Origin: Acanthacorydalis orientalis
Taxonomy: Eukaryota > Arthropoda > Insecta > Megaloptera > Corydalidae
Length of the DNA stretch: 64,000 nt
Assembly: GCA_034766995.1 (NCBI GenBank)
Contig: CM068316.1
Location: 28,443,606 to 28,507,605, forward strand
Reading direction: 5' to 3'
Shown: piece after piece, positions 16,043-23,386 of the stretch
How the letters are laid out: every line of letters starts with the position of its first letter
Position numbering within the stretch: position 1 is the stretch's first letter
Notes under the pieces: generated by a model
Database searches by the model: none
What the model was told of the DNA's origin: nothing
What the model saw: the letters and a program-made list of their open reading frames with translations, nothing else
Program-made: the position numbers and the translations under genes

Positions 16043-17971
16043 GTGTAAGTAGTTTTTATTTTGAATTATTTATGATTGATTACACCTCATTGATCAACCT
16101 CTTGATGTGTTTAATAAAAAAAAATACCTTAGAGTAGGAATGTTAAATTGTAGCGATAAAATCTATAGGGAAAAAGTCGGTTTAAAGTGCTCGTTTTTGA
16201 TAAAATGCTTTATAATATATATTTAGGTAATCAATCTAAAACAGGGGGTCAAACAGGCGGCCTGCGGCCCATGCTTGAAGTTGACTTCATAAAAATAATA
16301 AACTAATTAAAATAATAATAAAAAGTAACAACCAAATGGAATTGATTGAAATTCAGTACAATACCGTGCTAAAAGTAAAGTATAATGGAGTTGGTATTCA
16401 AGATTTTTATTTGTACTTGCCAGAACATTTTATCGAAATGCATGTGTTTACAGCAAGAATCTTGGTAATGTTTACTAGAACATATCTATGTGAACAATTA
16501 TTTTCCTTCTTAACCCTTTGAGAACGAGAACTTTTTCAACTGTATTTCTTTCTGGGTCATATACTTTTTGTTTAAAGTGAAATTATGTACTGAACAGTTA
16601 AATATAAGATGTTAAGTAAAAAATATTGTGTTGAATGGAATTTTAGATTTTATTGGAGAATAATAATAATTATTTGAGAATAAAAATGTTCTTAAGTTTT
16701 TGTATGGTACAGATAACGAAATTATTATTTGCCGCTTTAGCGGCGACATTCAACCTAGTAAGTAGGAGTGTGATGGCGCTTGTATGGCGACATTCAACTA
16801 CAAAGGGTTAAAGACTAAAATAAGACTTCACACATGTCAAGATTGACAACTGAACATTTAACATCTATAGTAAAAATATCATTATCACAAACAAAAACAC
16901 CCGAAATTGATAAAATAGTTTCTGCCAAAAGATGTCAAGTTTCTAGTAAAAAATATTATTTCTTTCTTAATTTCTCTAGTTTAAAATTTTGTTGTAGCAT
17001 TTATAATAATACCTAAATTTAATGTATTTTCTTTAATTCTTATAAATTCATTGAAGATAAAATAAATGTAAAATTTAAATGAGTTATTTTTGAGTATAAA
17101 TAAAAAATCTTTTTTCGCTAGCTAATTTTTTTTTTTGGTTATTTTTTTGTCTGCGACCCGTAGACTCTCTTAAGCTGAATATGGTAGCCTGTATTCATAT
17201 ATGAGTTTGACACTTCTGTTTTAAAGAGTTAATTACAAATTAAAACGTTTATATAAGTCTATTATGCCATTCTTAAATCAATTATATATGGTTAAGAAAT
17301 ATATAAATAATTTAAAAACATAATTTAAAAACAATAAAATTTAACTATAAAAAATAATTTCGAACATCGATTTGCGAGTCGGTATTTAATAATAATGCTT
17401 TTTAGAAAAAAATTATAATATATTCAGGAAATGAAATAATTAAGAGGATTCTGCTTTTTTAAAAAAGAAAATATTTTTATCAAAAAAAAGTATGTAAAGT
17501 TAAATGTACTTTACTGTCAAGGAAGGCAATATTGTATATATTTTTTATTTTAAGAAATATTTTGTAATGCGCGTTTTTATAAACAGTAAAGTCAATTATT
17601 TTGTATAAGTATTTTCAAATCAATACAAAAATTAGAAAAAAAAAAATATGCCGCTATAAATGAAGTAGTACACTATTTTATATCAAGCCATGTTAGACAA
17701 ATGTTTACAAAACAAAGAAAGTAAACCAATTAACTGAATGAATTATTTCCATCCAAATCATTTCACTGTCTTCTAATTAACGAGTTTATTTCGAAATCTA
17801 CATAAGAACACTCTAAATAGTAAATACATTAGCTTTCTAATGAAACTTAAAATACACCTGTTATTATAACAAAAAAATATCATCGACCAAAATGATATAA
17901 ATAATTTTGAATTAAAATTTTCTTTAATAAAAGAACTTATTTTTACTCGCATATGAATAAATTTTCTATGG

Positions 17972-18028
<57 letters not shown>

Positions 18029-18774
18029 TTACCTTCGATTTATACGGTACTTGCATTGCACGGTTTCGATTTAACATTTTCGGTTTAACACGGAATACAG
18101 AAAAACTTTCATTTACACAGAACTATTTCAGTTTAACACGGTCACAGAGTTGCAAAAAAAATATATTTTAAAACACTCTCGTAAATTTTAAAAAAGCTCT
18201 CTATTTACACTGCTGTGCAAAATAATAAGCACACACACCACTGTAAAGATTTTCTTATTTCCTTGCATCATAACGATATCAGAACCTCAGAGCTTTGCAT
18301 TTTTTTCTGAACTTAAATAACGGTATCAATTCGAGATAACAGCTCAAATAGTGTTAACAAAATAATAACTTAAATAAATGTCCTCTATAAATATTAGTAC
18401 GGATTTCTACTTGAAAGAATCAGCTTTCAATAACGTTACATAGAGTGTTGTGTGATTTTACAAGTCACATGCTTTCATTACCTTCGTTCCATCCATCGGA
18501 CTAGCCGTAAAATACAAAAAATATTTATAATAAGGAGCAACACCAACAGGTATATCTATAGAATTTTTGAAATCAGTTTTTTTATATGTATTTCTTGCAT
18601 TATTTTCTAGCCTTTATGACTACGAATCTTATAAAACAAGACTTTGCGGATTAGTAAAACCTATCTCTTATTTTTAATATGAGATGTGAACTCGAATTGC
18701 GCGATTTCGATTTATACTACTTTAGAGGAACAAATCTGTATAAATCCAGAGTTAGGTGTGTACATATATTTATA

Positions 18775-18805
<31 letters not shown>

Positions 18806-19049
18806 GGAAATTATTTGAAGTAATATGAAACGTTTATATAAAAATGAGAAAATACAAACCAGTTCTACAATCTTCCATATCATGATTTTGCCTGATCCAT
18901 TCTTTGAGTTGTTCTAGGGACGAATCACGTATTGATTTTTCTTCTCTCAGTTCTAGTTTCGCCACAGTTTTCACTTTTTCTGCCAATTCTGCATTATTTT
19001 CGTCATCTTTATCTTTTCGTTCAGTATTATTTAACCATGGATACGTCAT
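1380..19049 (-). CDS. CRAL-TRIO domain lipid-transfer protein (alpha-TTP/clavesin-like), six coding exons
   Basis: Joining six minus-strand exons (19049-18860, 15164-15005, 14937-14876, 14411-14218, 2754-2638, 1658-1380) at GT-AG sites gives 1002 nt: 333 codons and a TAG stop, with no frame break. Seen: an acidic/lysine-rich N-terminus without signal peptide; a CRAL-TRIO N-terminal helical region with [10 protein letters not shown] at residues 64-73; the lipid-binding fold from about residue 115, with [15 protein letters not shown], then [12 protein letters not shown] (205-216), then LPKEYGG (258-264), the family's hallmark; and a C-terminal tail ending GSFRRLEVD. Length is close to the usual 300-330. 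Known of the family: cytosolic carriers of hydrophobic ligands (tocopherol, retinoids, phosphoinositides). R208, K210, K235 and R239 fall where alpha-TTP has its basic phosphoinositide-binding cleft (alignment from memory). The ligand cannot be told from sequence. Introns are 3695, 67, 464, 11463 and 979 bp. Alternative names in this family: clavesin-like, RLBP1-like, TTPA-like. Confidence 0.93.
1887..2330 (+). mobile_element. hAT-type remnant in intron 5 of the CRAL-TRIO gene
   Basis: The left end, CAGGGTTTCCTAACCGAG, resembles a hAT terminal repeat and is followed by GC-richer sequence. From about 2095 to 2200 the plus strand encodes, across one frameshift, [14 protein letters not shown] and then [15 protein letters not shown] plus a stop, the C-terminal signature of SCAND3/ZBED-type hAT transposases. 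No right terminal repeat or 8-bp target duplication was found, so the right edge is approximate. Confidence 0.5.
2095..2200 (+). pseudogene. hAT transposase C-terminal fragment
   Basis: A short frameshifted remnant ending [13 protein letters not shown], like the conserved final residues of hAT transposases in the ZBED/SCAND3 group. All catalytic parts are missing. Confidence 0.45.
2638..2754 (-). CDS. CRAL-TRIO gene, coding exon 5 (residues 203-241)
   Basis: Exactly 39 codons, in phase 0 on both sides; acceptor TTTTTTCAG, donor AAG|GTAAGTG. It encodes [19 protein letters not shown] and the basic helix [10 protein letters not shown]. These correspond to the part of alpha-TTP with the phosphoinositide-contacting lysines and arginines. 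The exon is too short to stand out as an open frame and was found by looking for the missing domain segment. Confidence 0.92.
2755..4315. other. intron 4, distal part, no feature recognised
   Basis: AT-rich intronic sequence with a short (AT)n array at 3917-3952. No exon, transposon terminus or hairpin stood out. Confidence 0.5.
4316..4527. repeat. 210-bp (AT)n array with regular TATACATATA interruptions
   Basis: One of the longest arrays in the window: almost pure AT broken by ATAC at irregular intervals. It reads as open on both strands (Ile-Tyr repeats), which is not coding evidence. It directly abuts the MITE at 4529. Confidence 0.95.
4529..4734. mobile_element. 206-bp MITE with inverted ends, inserted in AT repeat
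   Basis: The left end GATGATTCAATTAAGGCTTC and the reverse complement of the right end, GATGATTCAACTTAGACTTT, match over about 33 bp with few differences, and both arms continue to AAGTATT. There is no coding capacity. The flanks are TATATA on both sides, consistent with a TA target, although the duplication itself cannot be seen in such sequence. Confidence 0.7.
4804..6052 (+). mobile_element. DD41D mariner-like element, degenerate (copy 1)
   Basis: 1249 bp between TA dinucleotides (4802-4803 and 6053-6054). The imperfect terminal inverted repeats read TCCTGTATT... and TACAGTGTT... and both run into GTAGGTTTA. The interior encodes a broken transposase: a helix-turn-helix region, then ADETHFNLS with NKQN, and a decayed C-terminal half. 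It sits in intron 4 of the CRAL-TRIO gene, on the opposite strand. Family assignment is by resemblance to the copy at 19851-21084. Confidence 0.75.
4985..5950 (+). pseudogene. DD41D mariner-like transposase, broken
   Basis: The 5' part is readable from about 4985 ([20 protein letters not shown], then ENVETVRQS), the DNA-binding segment of this group. The first catalytic Asp motif appears near 5386 as MADETHF. Many stops and frameshifts follow, and the second and third Asp motifs are hard to recognise. Not functional. Confidence 0.7.
6458..6958 (+). mobile_element. mariner (DD34D) internal-deletion derivative, copy A
   Basis: The plus strand encodes a degraded mariner N-terminus ([20 protein letters not shown] near 6565) up to the end of the helix-turn-helix (VIQQFSTT), then jumps to the 3' terminal repeat ending ATTATTTTCCTACCAACCTAA, followed by TA. 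The deletion joint is occupied by a 62-bp (AT)n array (6852-6914). The 5' terminal repeat is decayed, so the left edge is approximate. Same family and joint as 12677-13226, 25329-25903 and 35809-36308. Confidence 0.75.
6852..6914. repeat. (AT)31 array at the deletion joint of mariner copy A
   Basis: Pure AT repeat lying between CTACAAAAATC and ATATGAATTAGAAGGTC. Sister copies have a short unique piece containing GTATATGAATTT at this point. Confidence 0.95.
6959..8139. other. intron 4, no feature recognised
   Basis: AT-rich sequence with a short (AT)n run at 7099-7122. Open frames here (for example 7230-7454) have no recognisable domain or codon bias. The 5' end of the mariner at 8140 may extend into the right part. 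Confidence 0.45.
8140..9228 (+). mobile_element. mariner (DD34D, GIILIDYL/FWD type), 5'-truncated and broken
   Basis: The plus strand carries a decayed transposase in several frames, with [20 protein letters not shown], then ESKQQSK, then HPASSLHL, in the order of mariner transposases. The right end, AAATTGCCCTCG followed by TA at 9229-9230, reads CGAGGGCAATTTGAAAAATT in reverse, a typical terminal repeat of this group. No matching left repeat was found. A 46-bp partial tandem duplication lies just inside the right end (about 9134-9219). Confidence 0.75.
8290..9115 (+). pseudogene. mariner transposase, multiply frameshifted
   Basis: Recognisable pieces in order: helix-turn-helix with [17 protein letters not shown], the linker LPEK-stop-VPRLLT in place of KWVPRLL, a TLESKQQSK segment, a duplicated DNAHP catalytic motif at 8799-8852, and a C-terminal tail ending near LKNKSNL. 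Stops and shifts rule out function. Confidence 0.75.
9229..11351. other. intron 4, no feature recognised
   Basis: About 2.1 kb of AT-rich sequence without a clear transposon terminus, array or exon. A GC-richer patch at about 9345-9480 has no readable coding content. Confidence 0.45.
11352..11400. repeat. perfect 22-bp inverted repeat with 5-nt loop
   Basis: TTTGATTTTTTATTTCTATACA and its exact reverse complement are separated by AAAAA. It lies in intron 4. It could be a foldback element relic or a transcribed hairpin; no flanking duplication is apparent. Confidence 0.9.
11921..11959. repeat. 21-bp tandem duplication
   Basis: CATAAGATTTATATTTGC occurs at 11921-11938 and again at 11942-11959, with TAA between. 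The second copy overlaps the left arm of the foldback element beginning at 11955. Confidence 0.85.
11955..12060. mobile_element. 106-bp foldback MITE with 41-bp arms
   Basis: Arms 11955-11995 and 12020-12060 are complementary at 37 of 41 positions (core GAGTCTATTGATATC), with a 24-nt loop. No coding capacity; length and symmetry fit a foldback MITE or an excision relic. Confidence 0.7.
12677..13226 (-). mobile_element. mariner (DD34D) internal-deletion derivative, copy B
   Basis: 550 bp, flanked by TA on both sides (12675-12676 and 13227-13228). The element's 5' end is on the right, ending CCCTACTAACCTAA; the decayed 3' repeat on the left reads TTAAGTTTGTAAAAAAAC. The reverse strand holds a broken mariner N-terminus (helix-turn-helix region) joined directly to the 3' terminal repeat. 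The catalytic domain is absent, so it could only have moved with transposase supplied in trans. Confidence 0.82.
13227..14116. other. intron 4, unexplained GC-richer patches
   Basis: Stretches at about 13230-13500 and 13790-13930 are less AT-rich than their surroundings but show no recognisable protein in six frames and no terminal repeats. They may be very old transposon material. Confidence 0.4.
14117..14160. repeat. (AT)n array in intron 4, near exon 4
   Basis: About 44 bp of pure AT repeat, some 60 bp beyond the exon 4 donor. Confidence 0.95.
14218..14411 (-). CDS. CRAL-TRIO gene, coding exon 4 (residues 138-202)
   Basis: Acceptor CTTTTTTAG; donor GAA|GTAAGTT. It encodes KNFDPYKFN, a long helix ([12 protein letters not shown]), then [19 protein letters not shown] and [13 protein letters not shown], the central part of the CRAL-TRIO fold that lines the ligand pocket. 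A GTG codon at 14382 could look like a start in frame-based tracks, but the exon clearly continues upstream to 14411. Confidence 0.92.
14756..14855. repeat. compound (GTAT)n(AT)n array in intron 3
   Basis: Begins with TGTATGTATGTATG and continues as AT repeat with ATAC interruptions, ending some 20 bp from the exon 3 donor. It makes up about a fifth of the 464-bp intron. Confidence 0.95.
14876..14937 (-). CDS. CRAL-TRIO gene, coding exon 3 (residues 117-138)
   Basis: A 62-nt exon with acceptor TTCTTCAG and a consensus donor GTAAGTAT. It encodes [20 protein letters not shown], the first strand-turn-strand of the CRAL-TRIO lipid-binding domain (the D-x-x-GRxVL pattern). A compound AT array starts about 20 bp beyond its donor in intron 3. 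Confidence 0.92.
15005..15164 (-). CDS. CRAL-TRIO gene, coding exon 2 (residues 64-117)
   Basis: Acceptor TTTCAG precedes 15164; donor is AATGG|GTAATT. Encodes the second half of the CRAL-TRIO N-terminal domain: [20 protein letters not shown], then a helical segment with [14 protein letters not shown]. Both splice phases fit the neighbouring exons. It is separated from exon 3 by a 67-bp intron, close to the minimum for insects. Confidence 0.92.
16336..16975 (+). pseudogene. hAT transposase C-terminal dimerisation domain, split by a MITE
   Basis: The first part (about 16336-16510) reads [20 protein letters not shown] and then [10 protein letters not shown], matching the family pattern 'AxxILxxFxSTYxCEQxFS'. 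After removal of 16514-16811 the frame runs directly into [20 protein letters not shown] and then [20 protein letters not shown], the canonical end of GTF2IRD2/ZBED5-type hAT transposases. One in-frame stop remains after KD. The N-terminal zinc finger and catalytic residues are missing. Confidence 0.82.
16514..16807. mobile_element. piggyBac-like MITE at a TTAA target, nested in the hAT element
   Basis: The ends CCCTTTG... and ...CAAAGGG are exact 7-bp inverted repeats flanked by TTAA on both sides (16510-16513, 16808-16811), as in piggyBac elements. No coding capacity. The insertion splits the hAT reading frame precisely. The repeated motif GGCGACATTCAAC occurs twice near the right end (16742, 16787). 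Confidence 0.87.
17219..18031. other. intron 1, AT-rich, with (AT)n array at 17975-18029
   Basis: Nothing recognisable apart from the array, which directly precedes the pogo-like remnant. Confidence 0.5.
18032..18752. mobile_element. pogo/Tigger-like remnant, tentative
   Basis: The left end after TA reads CCTTCGATTTATACGG and the reverse right end CTCTGGATTTATACAG; repeated CGATTTAA / CGGTTTAACACGG motifs inside resemble pogo-group ends. At 18208 the sequence CACTGCTGTGCAAAATAATA, preceded by TA, looks like a Tc1-type terminus, so a second element may be nested. No transposase is readable. Confidence 0.4.
18768..18806. repeat. (AT)n array in intron 1, close to exon 1
   Basis: AT repeat with one ATAC interruption, about 55 bp from the exon 1 donor. 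Confidence 0.9.
18860..19049 (-). CDS. CRAL-TRIO gene, coding exon 1 (residues 1-63)
   Basis: The start ATG is at 19049-19047, preceded by a short 5' UTR piece that begins after an acceptor at 19075. The exon encodes a hydrophilic stretch from [10 protein letters not shown] to the start of the CRAL-TRIO_N helices ([10 protein letters not shown]). It ends ACTG|GTTTGT and leaves one nucleotide (G) for the split Asp codon 64. No upstream in-frame ATG is visible in the UTR piece. Confidence 0.9.
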
Positions 19050-19074
19050 GATGATGAATTATATGACAATATAC
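19050..19074 (-). other. 5' UTR segment of the CRAL-TRIO gene, after a splice acceptor
   Basis: Read on the minus strand, a pyrimidine-rich tract ending in TTTTCAG precedes GTATATTGTCATATAATTC and the ATG, so at least one non-coding exon lies further upstream (to the right). I could not locate that exon or its promoter; it may be outside the window. Confidence 0.55.
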
Positions 19075-19119
19075 CTGAAAATAAAATACAATTCAATACA
19101 TGTACAATAAATATGTATT

Positions 19120-19176
19120 TATATATAGAGAGAGAGAGAGAAATATACATGCATATATATATATATATATATATTC
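19120..19176. repeat. (GA)n and (AT)n compound microsatellite
   Basis: ATATATAGAGAGAGAGAGAG followed by an AT array, just upstream of the CRAL-TRIO 5' UTR segment. Confidence 0.85.
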
Positions 19177-19223
19177 ATATATAAAAAAAATTAAACAGAT
19201 ATAATTATGAAAGAATACAATCC

Positions 19224-19475
19224 TAACATTATGGCTGAATTCACTTTCATATATGAACTATTTTTTTACCACACAAATCACCAAAAATAAAATTCTAATC
19301 AAAAATGTTTAATAAATTATTATTGATCATTTTTAATTATAGTTTATGTACATTTTAATCGTTCTCAGAGCACCATGGTACAAAAAAACTCATACAGAAA
19401 CCTTTTTTCTACCTTAGCGTTCTGAGAATGATCTCAACGCCATCAGAATGTGCGTAAGCAACAATCAAAAACAAG
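19224..19475. repeat. dispersed foldback repeat, copy 1
   Basis: Starts with TAACATTATGGCTGAATTCA, shared (with differences) with 30385, and contains an inverted repeat: 19358-19388 (ATCGTTCTCAGAGCACCATG...) pairs with 19403-19432. The right part, GAATGTGCGTAAGCAACAAT, also occurs in diverged form at about 15637. No coding content. Confidence 0.6.
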
Positions 19476-19850
19476 CAAAATAGATTTATGGAATTGTTGA
19501 TCAAAAAAATTTTTGTGGTTTGTGAGATGAAAGAAAAATAAATTTGTGAAAATGAACATCATCTTTACATTTAATATTTTTAATTTAAATATTAATGATT
19601 GTTCTAATAAAAATTTCAACCCATTGAAATATAAATGTTAATTTTCAAAAGGACTATATAGAGTAACTGAATAAATTCAAAGCTATAATTTTCTTATATA
19701 ATAAACATTTATTCAATATTCAAATCTTAACCTATAACTACAAATCGGCCTCTAAATACAGTAAGTGAACTTGTGGTGAATCATTTTAAATGACGATAAT
19801 CTATTTAATATTATATTATAGTACTTTTAATATATTATATTTATTCTATA

Positions 19851-21084
19851 TCAGTGTTGGCCAATATTTACATTAACCGTCTACACTTTGTGAGTTTAAT
19901 CTTACCGGTGTATCATGGATAATTCAACACGAGTTTTCATATGACAGTGCTGAATATTTTTTAAACGTTAAAGTGTTCATCAGTGTTAGAATGGCTTTTG
20001 TAGAGAAGAAATATATACAAAATTAATCATGGAGTAATACACCGAAAAAACCTGTTAAAATTATAACAACCTATTATGAAAATGGGCGTTCGAGGAAAAG
20101 TATACAACGCGCTCGATATGAGTATTTTGGCATACAAAATCGATCTTTTGAGCGCATAATTTAGAATTTGATTGAGAAATTCGAATAAACTGGGTCAGTA
20201 GAAAATATCAAAACTCCTCAGTATGTTTGTGCAGGTCGCTTGAACGAGAATATTGCCATGGATCGTGAAAGTGTAACCGAGGAACCGGGTACATCGATAC
20301 GTCGTCGATCGCAGGAATTGAGTTTTTTGTATTTCACTACGCAGTGAATTTTGGCAAAGAATTTACATTTGCACGCTTATAAGATTCAAATAACACAATA
20401 TTTACAGTCTAGACACCATTAACAGTGTTATGAGTTTTCCGAATGGATGCTTGAACAAGGAGTGGAACTTTCAAAGAAAATCGTCTTTAGTGATGAGGCG
20501 TATTTTCACCTCAATGGATTTGTAAACAAGCAGAATTGCCATATTTGGGGGTTGAAAAATTTAACAATGATTTAAGATAAGTAAAAGCATTCTCGAAAAG
20601 TGACGGTTTGGTGTCGCTTCTGGTCTGAAGACGTATTTGGCCCGAATTTTTTTGAAGATGATGAAGAAAACGCTATTACAGTCAATGCCGTTCGCTATAA
20701 GAATATGATAACAAAATGTTTGTAAGACCAACTGTAAAATATGAACATCGAAGATCTCCGGTTTCAACAAGACCGTGCCACCAGTCACACAACAGCAGAA
20801 ACAATCATTCTGCTTTGCACAAAATGTCCAAACCGCATGATTTCACAAAACGGCGACATCAATTGGCCGCCGAAATCATGCGATTTATCACCTCTAGATT
20901 TCTTTCTTTTGGGTTATTTGAAGAGTAGTATCTACGAAAACAAACCAAACACGATTGCGGAGATGTAACAGAAAATACGATGCAAAATAGCTAACATAGA
21001 GCATGTATTGCGTCGCGATATAATCGAAAAGAGTATGGCTACACTACTCTTAAAACTCCCTCTTTAAAAGAGTATGGCTACAGA
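19851..21084 (+). mobile_element. DD41D mariner-like element (copy 2), frameshifted transposase
   Basis: About 1234 bp between TA dinucleotides; termini begin TCAGTGTTGG and (reverse) TCTGTAGCCA, only weakly alike, so the exact edges are tentative. The transposase is much better preserved than in copy 1 and shows all three catalytic Asp motifs. A roughly 38-bp tandem duplication with AAAAGAGTATGGCTACA lies near the right end (21028-21082). Confidence 0.8.
20030..20967 (+). pseudogene. DD41D mariner-like transposase, frameshifted
   Basis: Pieces in order: N-terminal segment (YYENGRSRKS near 20070), LIEKF, GRLNENIAMDRESVTE and SIRRRSQEL (20230-20320), VFSDEAYFHLNG with NKQNC near 20485 (first Asp), GPNFFEDDEENAITVNAVRY, then FQQDRATSHT (Asp codon 20771-20773) and CDLSPLDFFLLGYLKS (Asp codon 20897-20899). 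The last two Asp are 42 codons apart, leaving 41 residues between them, which defines DD41D (rosa-type). At least four frame breaks make it inactive. Confidence 0.85.
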
Positions 21085-22253
21085 TAGAAATAAGAAGTAA
21101 AATACTGTTTAATTATCTATAAAACGTTAACCAAAAGAAGATTGATAGTTAATTTGCTATTCGTATAGTTTTTTTTGCATGTAATACTATATGATTTTTT
21201 TATAATACACCATTATCATATATTATCCTTTAATAAATTGTTTATACAGAAAAATAAGAATGAAGAAATAAAAATGAGTTTTTTACATATCTCTAGAAGT
21301 ACGCGTATAACATATTAGAAGACAATGAGCTATTTAATTCTTTGTTGATATCATATATACAATTTTTTTCCTATAAAATTCTTATTGATATTAAAAATAA
21401 TAAAAAAAATATTTATCAAGCTATCACCTACTATACATTAATTTTGAGAGAACGACATATTTACTTTGATTTTCTCTATATTGAACATCTTAAAGCTACC
21501 GTTAAATCAATAATAAAATTTAAAACAATACTTAACACAATAAATAGAAAAGTATTAAAAAAAATTGATTACAAACAAACAAATATCATATTCTGTAAAC
21601 ACAAAGTCAGTCACTTATATAAAAATAAATAAATAGTTAAGAAGTTTACAATAAACAAATATTTACACATATAAACTCTATTGCATTTTTCGTCAATATA
21701 TCAAAATTAAATTCCTATTATACAGTTATGTACATACAAATCAATATTAATAATTAAGAAAAAATTGAGGTATCAATTGAATGAATTACTAAAACTTTAT
21801 ACTGACTTAAAAGTCTCAAGATTAAAACGGTATAATTAATTGAATTCAACATTTTTATATAATCTGCGTTTCAAATTTAGTTTATTTACTATTGAATGTC
21901 AACAATAATGTAAATATTGTTATAATACGAATGTTTCTTGTAATTTATTAAAAATTATCATTTACACCGAACTGAAAAATAAACATTAACATTAAAATGG
22001 GGTTTATTAAATTTTATATTTTTTTAAATATTTTTTTTAAAAGTGTTGTCTAAAAAGAGAAACTCTTTACTACCGGTTTCATCAGAGCATAATTCAAAAT
22101 TTAATTAAAGACATCACAAGTGGCTGTAGTTTATTATTTAATCGTTTCATTAATTTGAGTGCCTTTCATTGTTGAGTATATATTTATTTATATTCTCTTC
22201 TTATACAACGAAAAGTTATCGTATTTACAATCATAATCTAGTAAATAAATGAT

Positions 22254-22255
<2 letters not shown>
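21085..22255. other. intergenic, no feature recognised
   Basis: AT-rich, no array longer than 20 bp. The open frame at 21342-21632 is rich in Ile/Lys/Tyr/Asn as expected by chance at this composition. Confidence 0.45.
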
Positions 22256-22304
<49 letters not shown>

Positions 22305-22321
22305 TATGGAGAGAGAGAGAA
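22256..22321. repeat. (TA)n(GA)n compound microsatellite
   Basis: AT array with an ATACATATAT interruption ending in GGAGAGAGAGAGA. Confidence 0.95.
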
Positions 22322-22963
22322 AATTGTGTGTATGTACATATGTGTCCGAGTGTATATTTTAAAAGTAGCAATTCGAAATATCTTATAAACTTCTATAATA
22401 TTTATTATTTAAAATTTCTTAATTTTCGACAAGGAAATTAAATTATGAAGATAATCTAAAATAAATAACTTATTTTAAAAACATGTACAATACTTGATCA
22501 TACTTCATTTTACGCAAATAAAAATTGTTCTGTACATTATAACGTCCAAGATTTAAAAAAGTGTATATCGCAGCTAAACTAATTCATTATGATCAAACAT
22601 AAAAATCAATTTCATTCGTTGACATTCGTAAATCATTTTACATAAACAAAAATCAATTCTTTAAAAAAAATATTTCATTAAGTAAAAACTGATAAACGCT
22701 ATATACTTGAAATAATAATTATAATATTTTTGTTAAGTCTTTTATAATACTTGATCATATTGTACGCGTTTTAGCTTGTATATGTGCGTAAACTTTCATG
22801 TTAAAATATTTTAACAACTACGGATAATACAAAGGAGTAGATGAAAATTATGTTGGGAATAAAAAAAGAACGAGAAGAATTTTTGAGAAAGAGAGAATAC
22901 CTTTCATACGACAACAAACAGGAATTACAAATAAAAAAATAAAGTTTTGAGCAAAAATGAATT
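22322..22963. other. intergenic, no feature recognised
   Basis: AT-rich sequence without repeats or readable proteins. Confidence 0.45.
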
Positions 22964-22990
22964 ATATATATATATATATATATATACACA

Positions 22991-23310
22991 TTAGGGGGCT
23001 TCGCCTCTAACTCGCTGCGCTCACCAAACCCCAGACTCTCTGTGCTCTCCCACTTGTCAATTATAAGCATGTCATGTAACCGAATGAAACAATAAACATA
23101 TTTTTTAAACTCATTTATGTCTATAATTATTCTCGCAATATATATATATATATATATATGCATTGGTATATTTATATAATCATTATGGCAGACAGATTGG
23201 AACTTGTTATTGTATATATGAAATAAACATATTTAGGTACCATAGAAACGTCAATGTCATAAATAAATAAGTTGACGTCATTTTTAACGAATTTTTTGTG
23301 GATAATTTTG

Positions 23311-23311
<1 letters not shown>
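22991..23311 (-). mobile_element. non-autonomous Helitron, copy 1, inside an (AT)n array
   Basis: Read on the minus strand: preceded by A, it starts TCAAAATTATCCACAAAAA and ends GGCGAAGCCCCCTAA followed by T. 5' TC, 3' CTRR, a short GC-rich stem just before the end and insertion between A and T without duplication are the Helitron hallmarks. (AT)n arrays flank it on both sides, and an internal AT run lies at 23139-23159. It shares both ends and several inner blocks (CAATCTGTCTG, TTTCATTCGGTT, TTATAATTGACAAGTGGG) with 46241-46454. Confidence 0.75.

Positions 23312-23314
<3 letters not shown>

Positions 23315-23382
<68 letters not shown>
23315..23382. repeat. (AT)34 array between Helitron and mariner
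   Basis: About 68 bp of pure AT repeat with the non-autonomous Helitron on one side and the eroded 3' end of a mariner on the other. Confidence 0.95.

Positions 23383-23386
<4 letters not shown>

Larger units (their letters stand above)
15841..17218 (+). mobile_element. hAT element with terminal repeats and 8-bp target duplication
   Basis: Ends CAGTAGTGTCAAAC and (reverse) CAGAAGTGTCAAAC. The flanks TTTTAAAA (15833-15840) and TTTTAAAG (17219-17226) match in 7 of 8 positions, the target duplication size of hAT elements. The interior has GC-rich patches near both ends, an AT array at 15990-16039, and the C-terminal dimerisation part of a transposase interrupted by a 294-bp MITE (16514-16807). 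At 1378 bp it is internally deleted relative to autonomous hATs. It lies in intron 1 of the CRAL-TRIO gene, on the opposite strand. Confidence 0.88.

Noticed and set aside
20716..20928. Second overlapping plus-strand frame in the DD41D element
   Set aside because: It is the +1 shadow of the catalytic segment at 20741-20967, which carries the QQDRATSHT and SPLDFF motifs.
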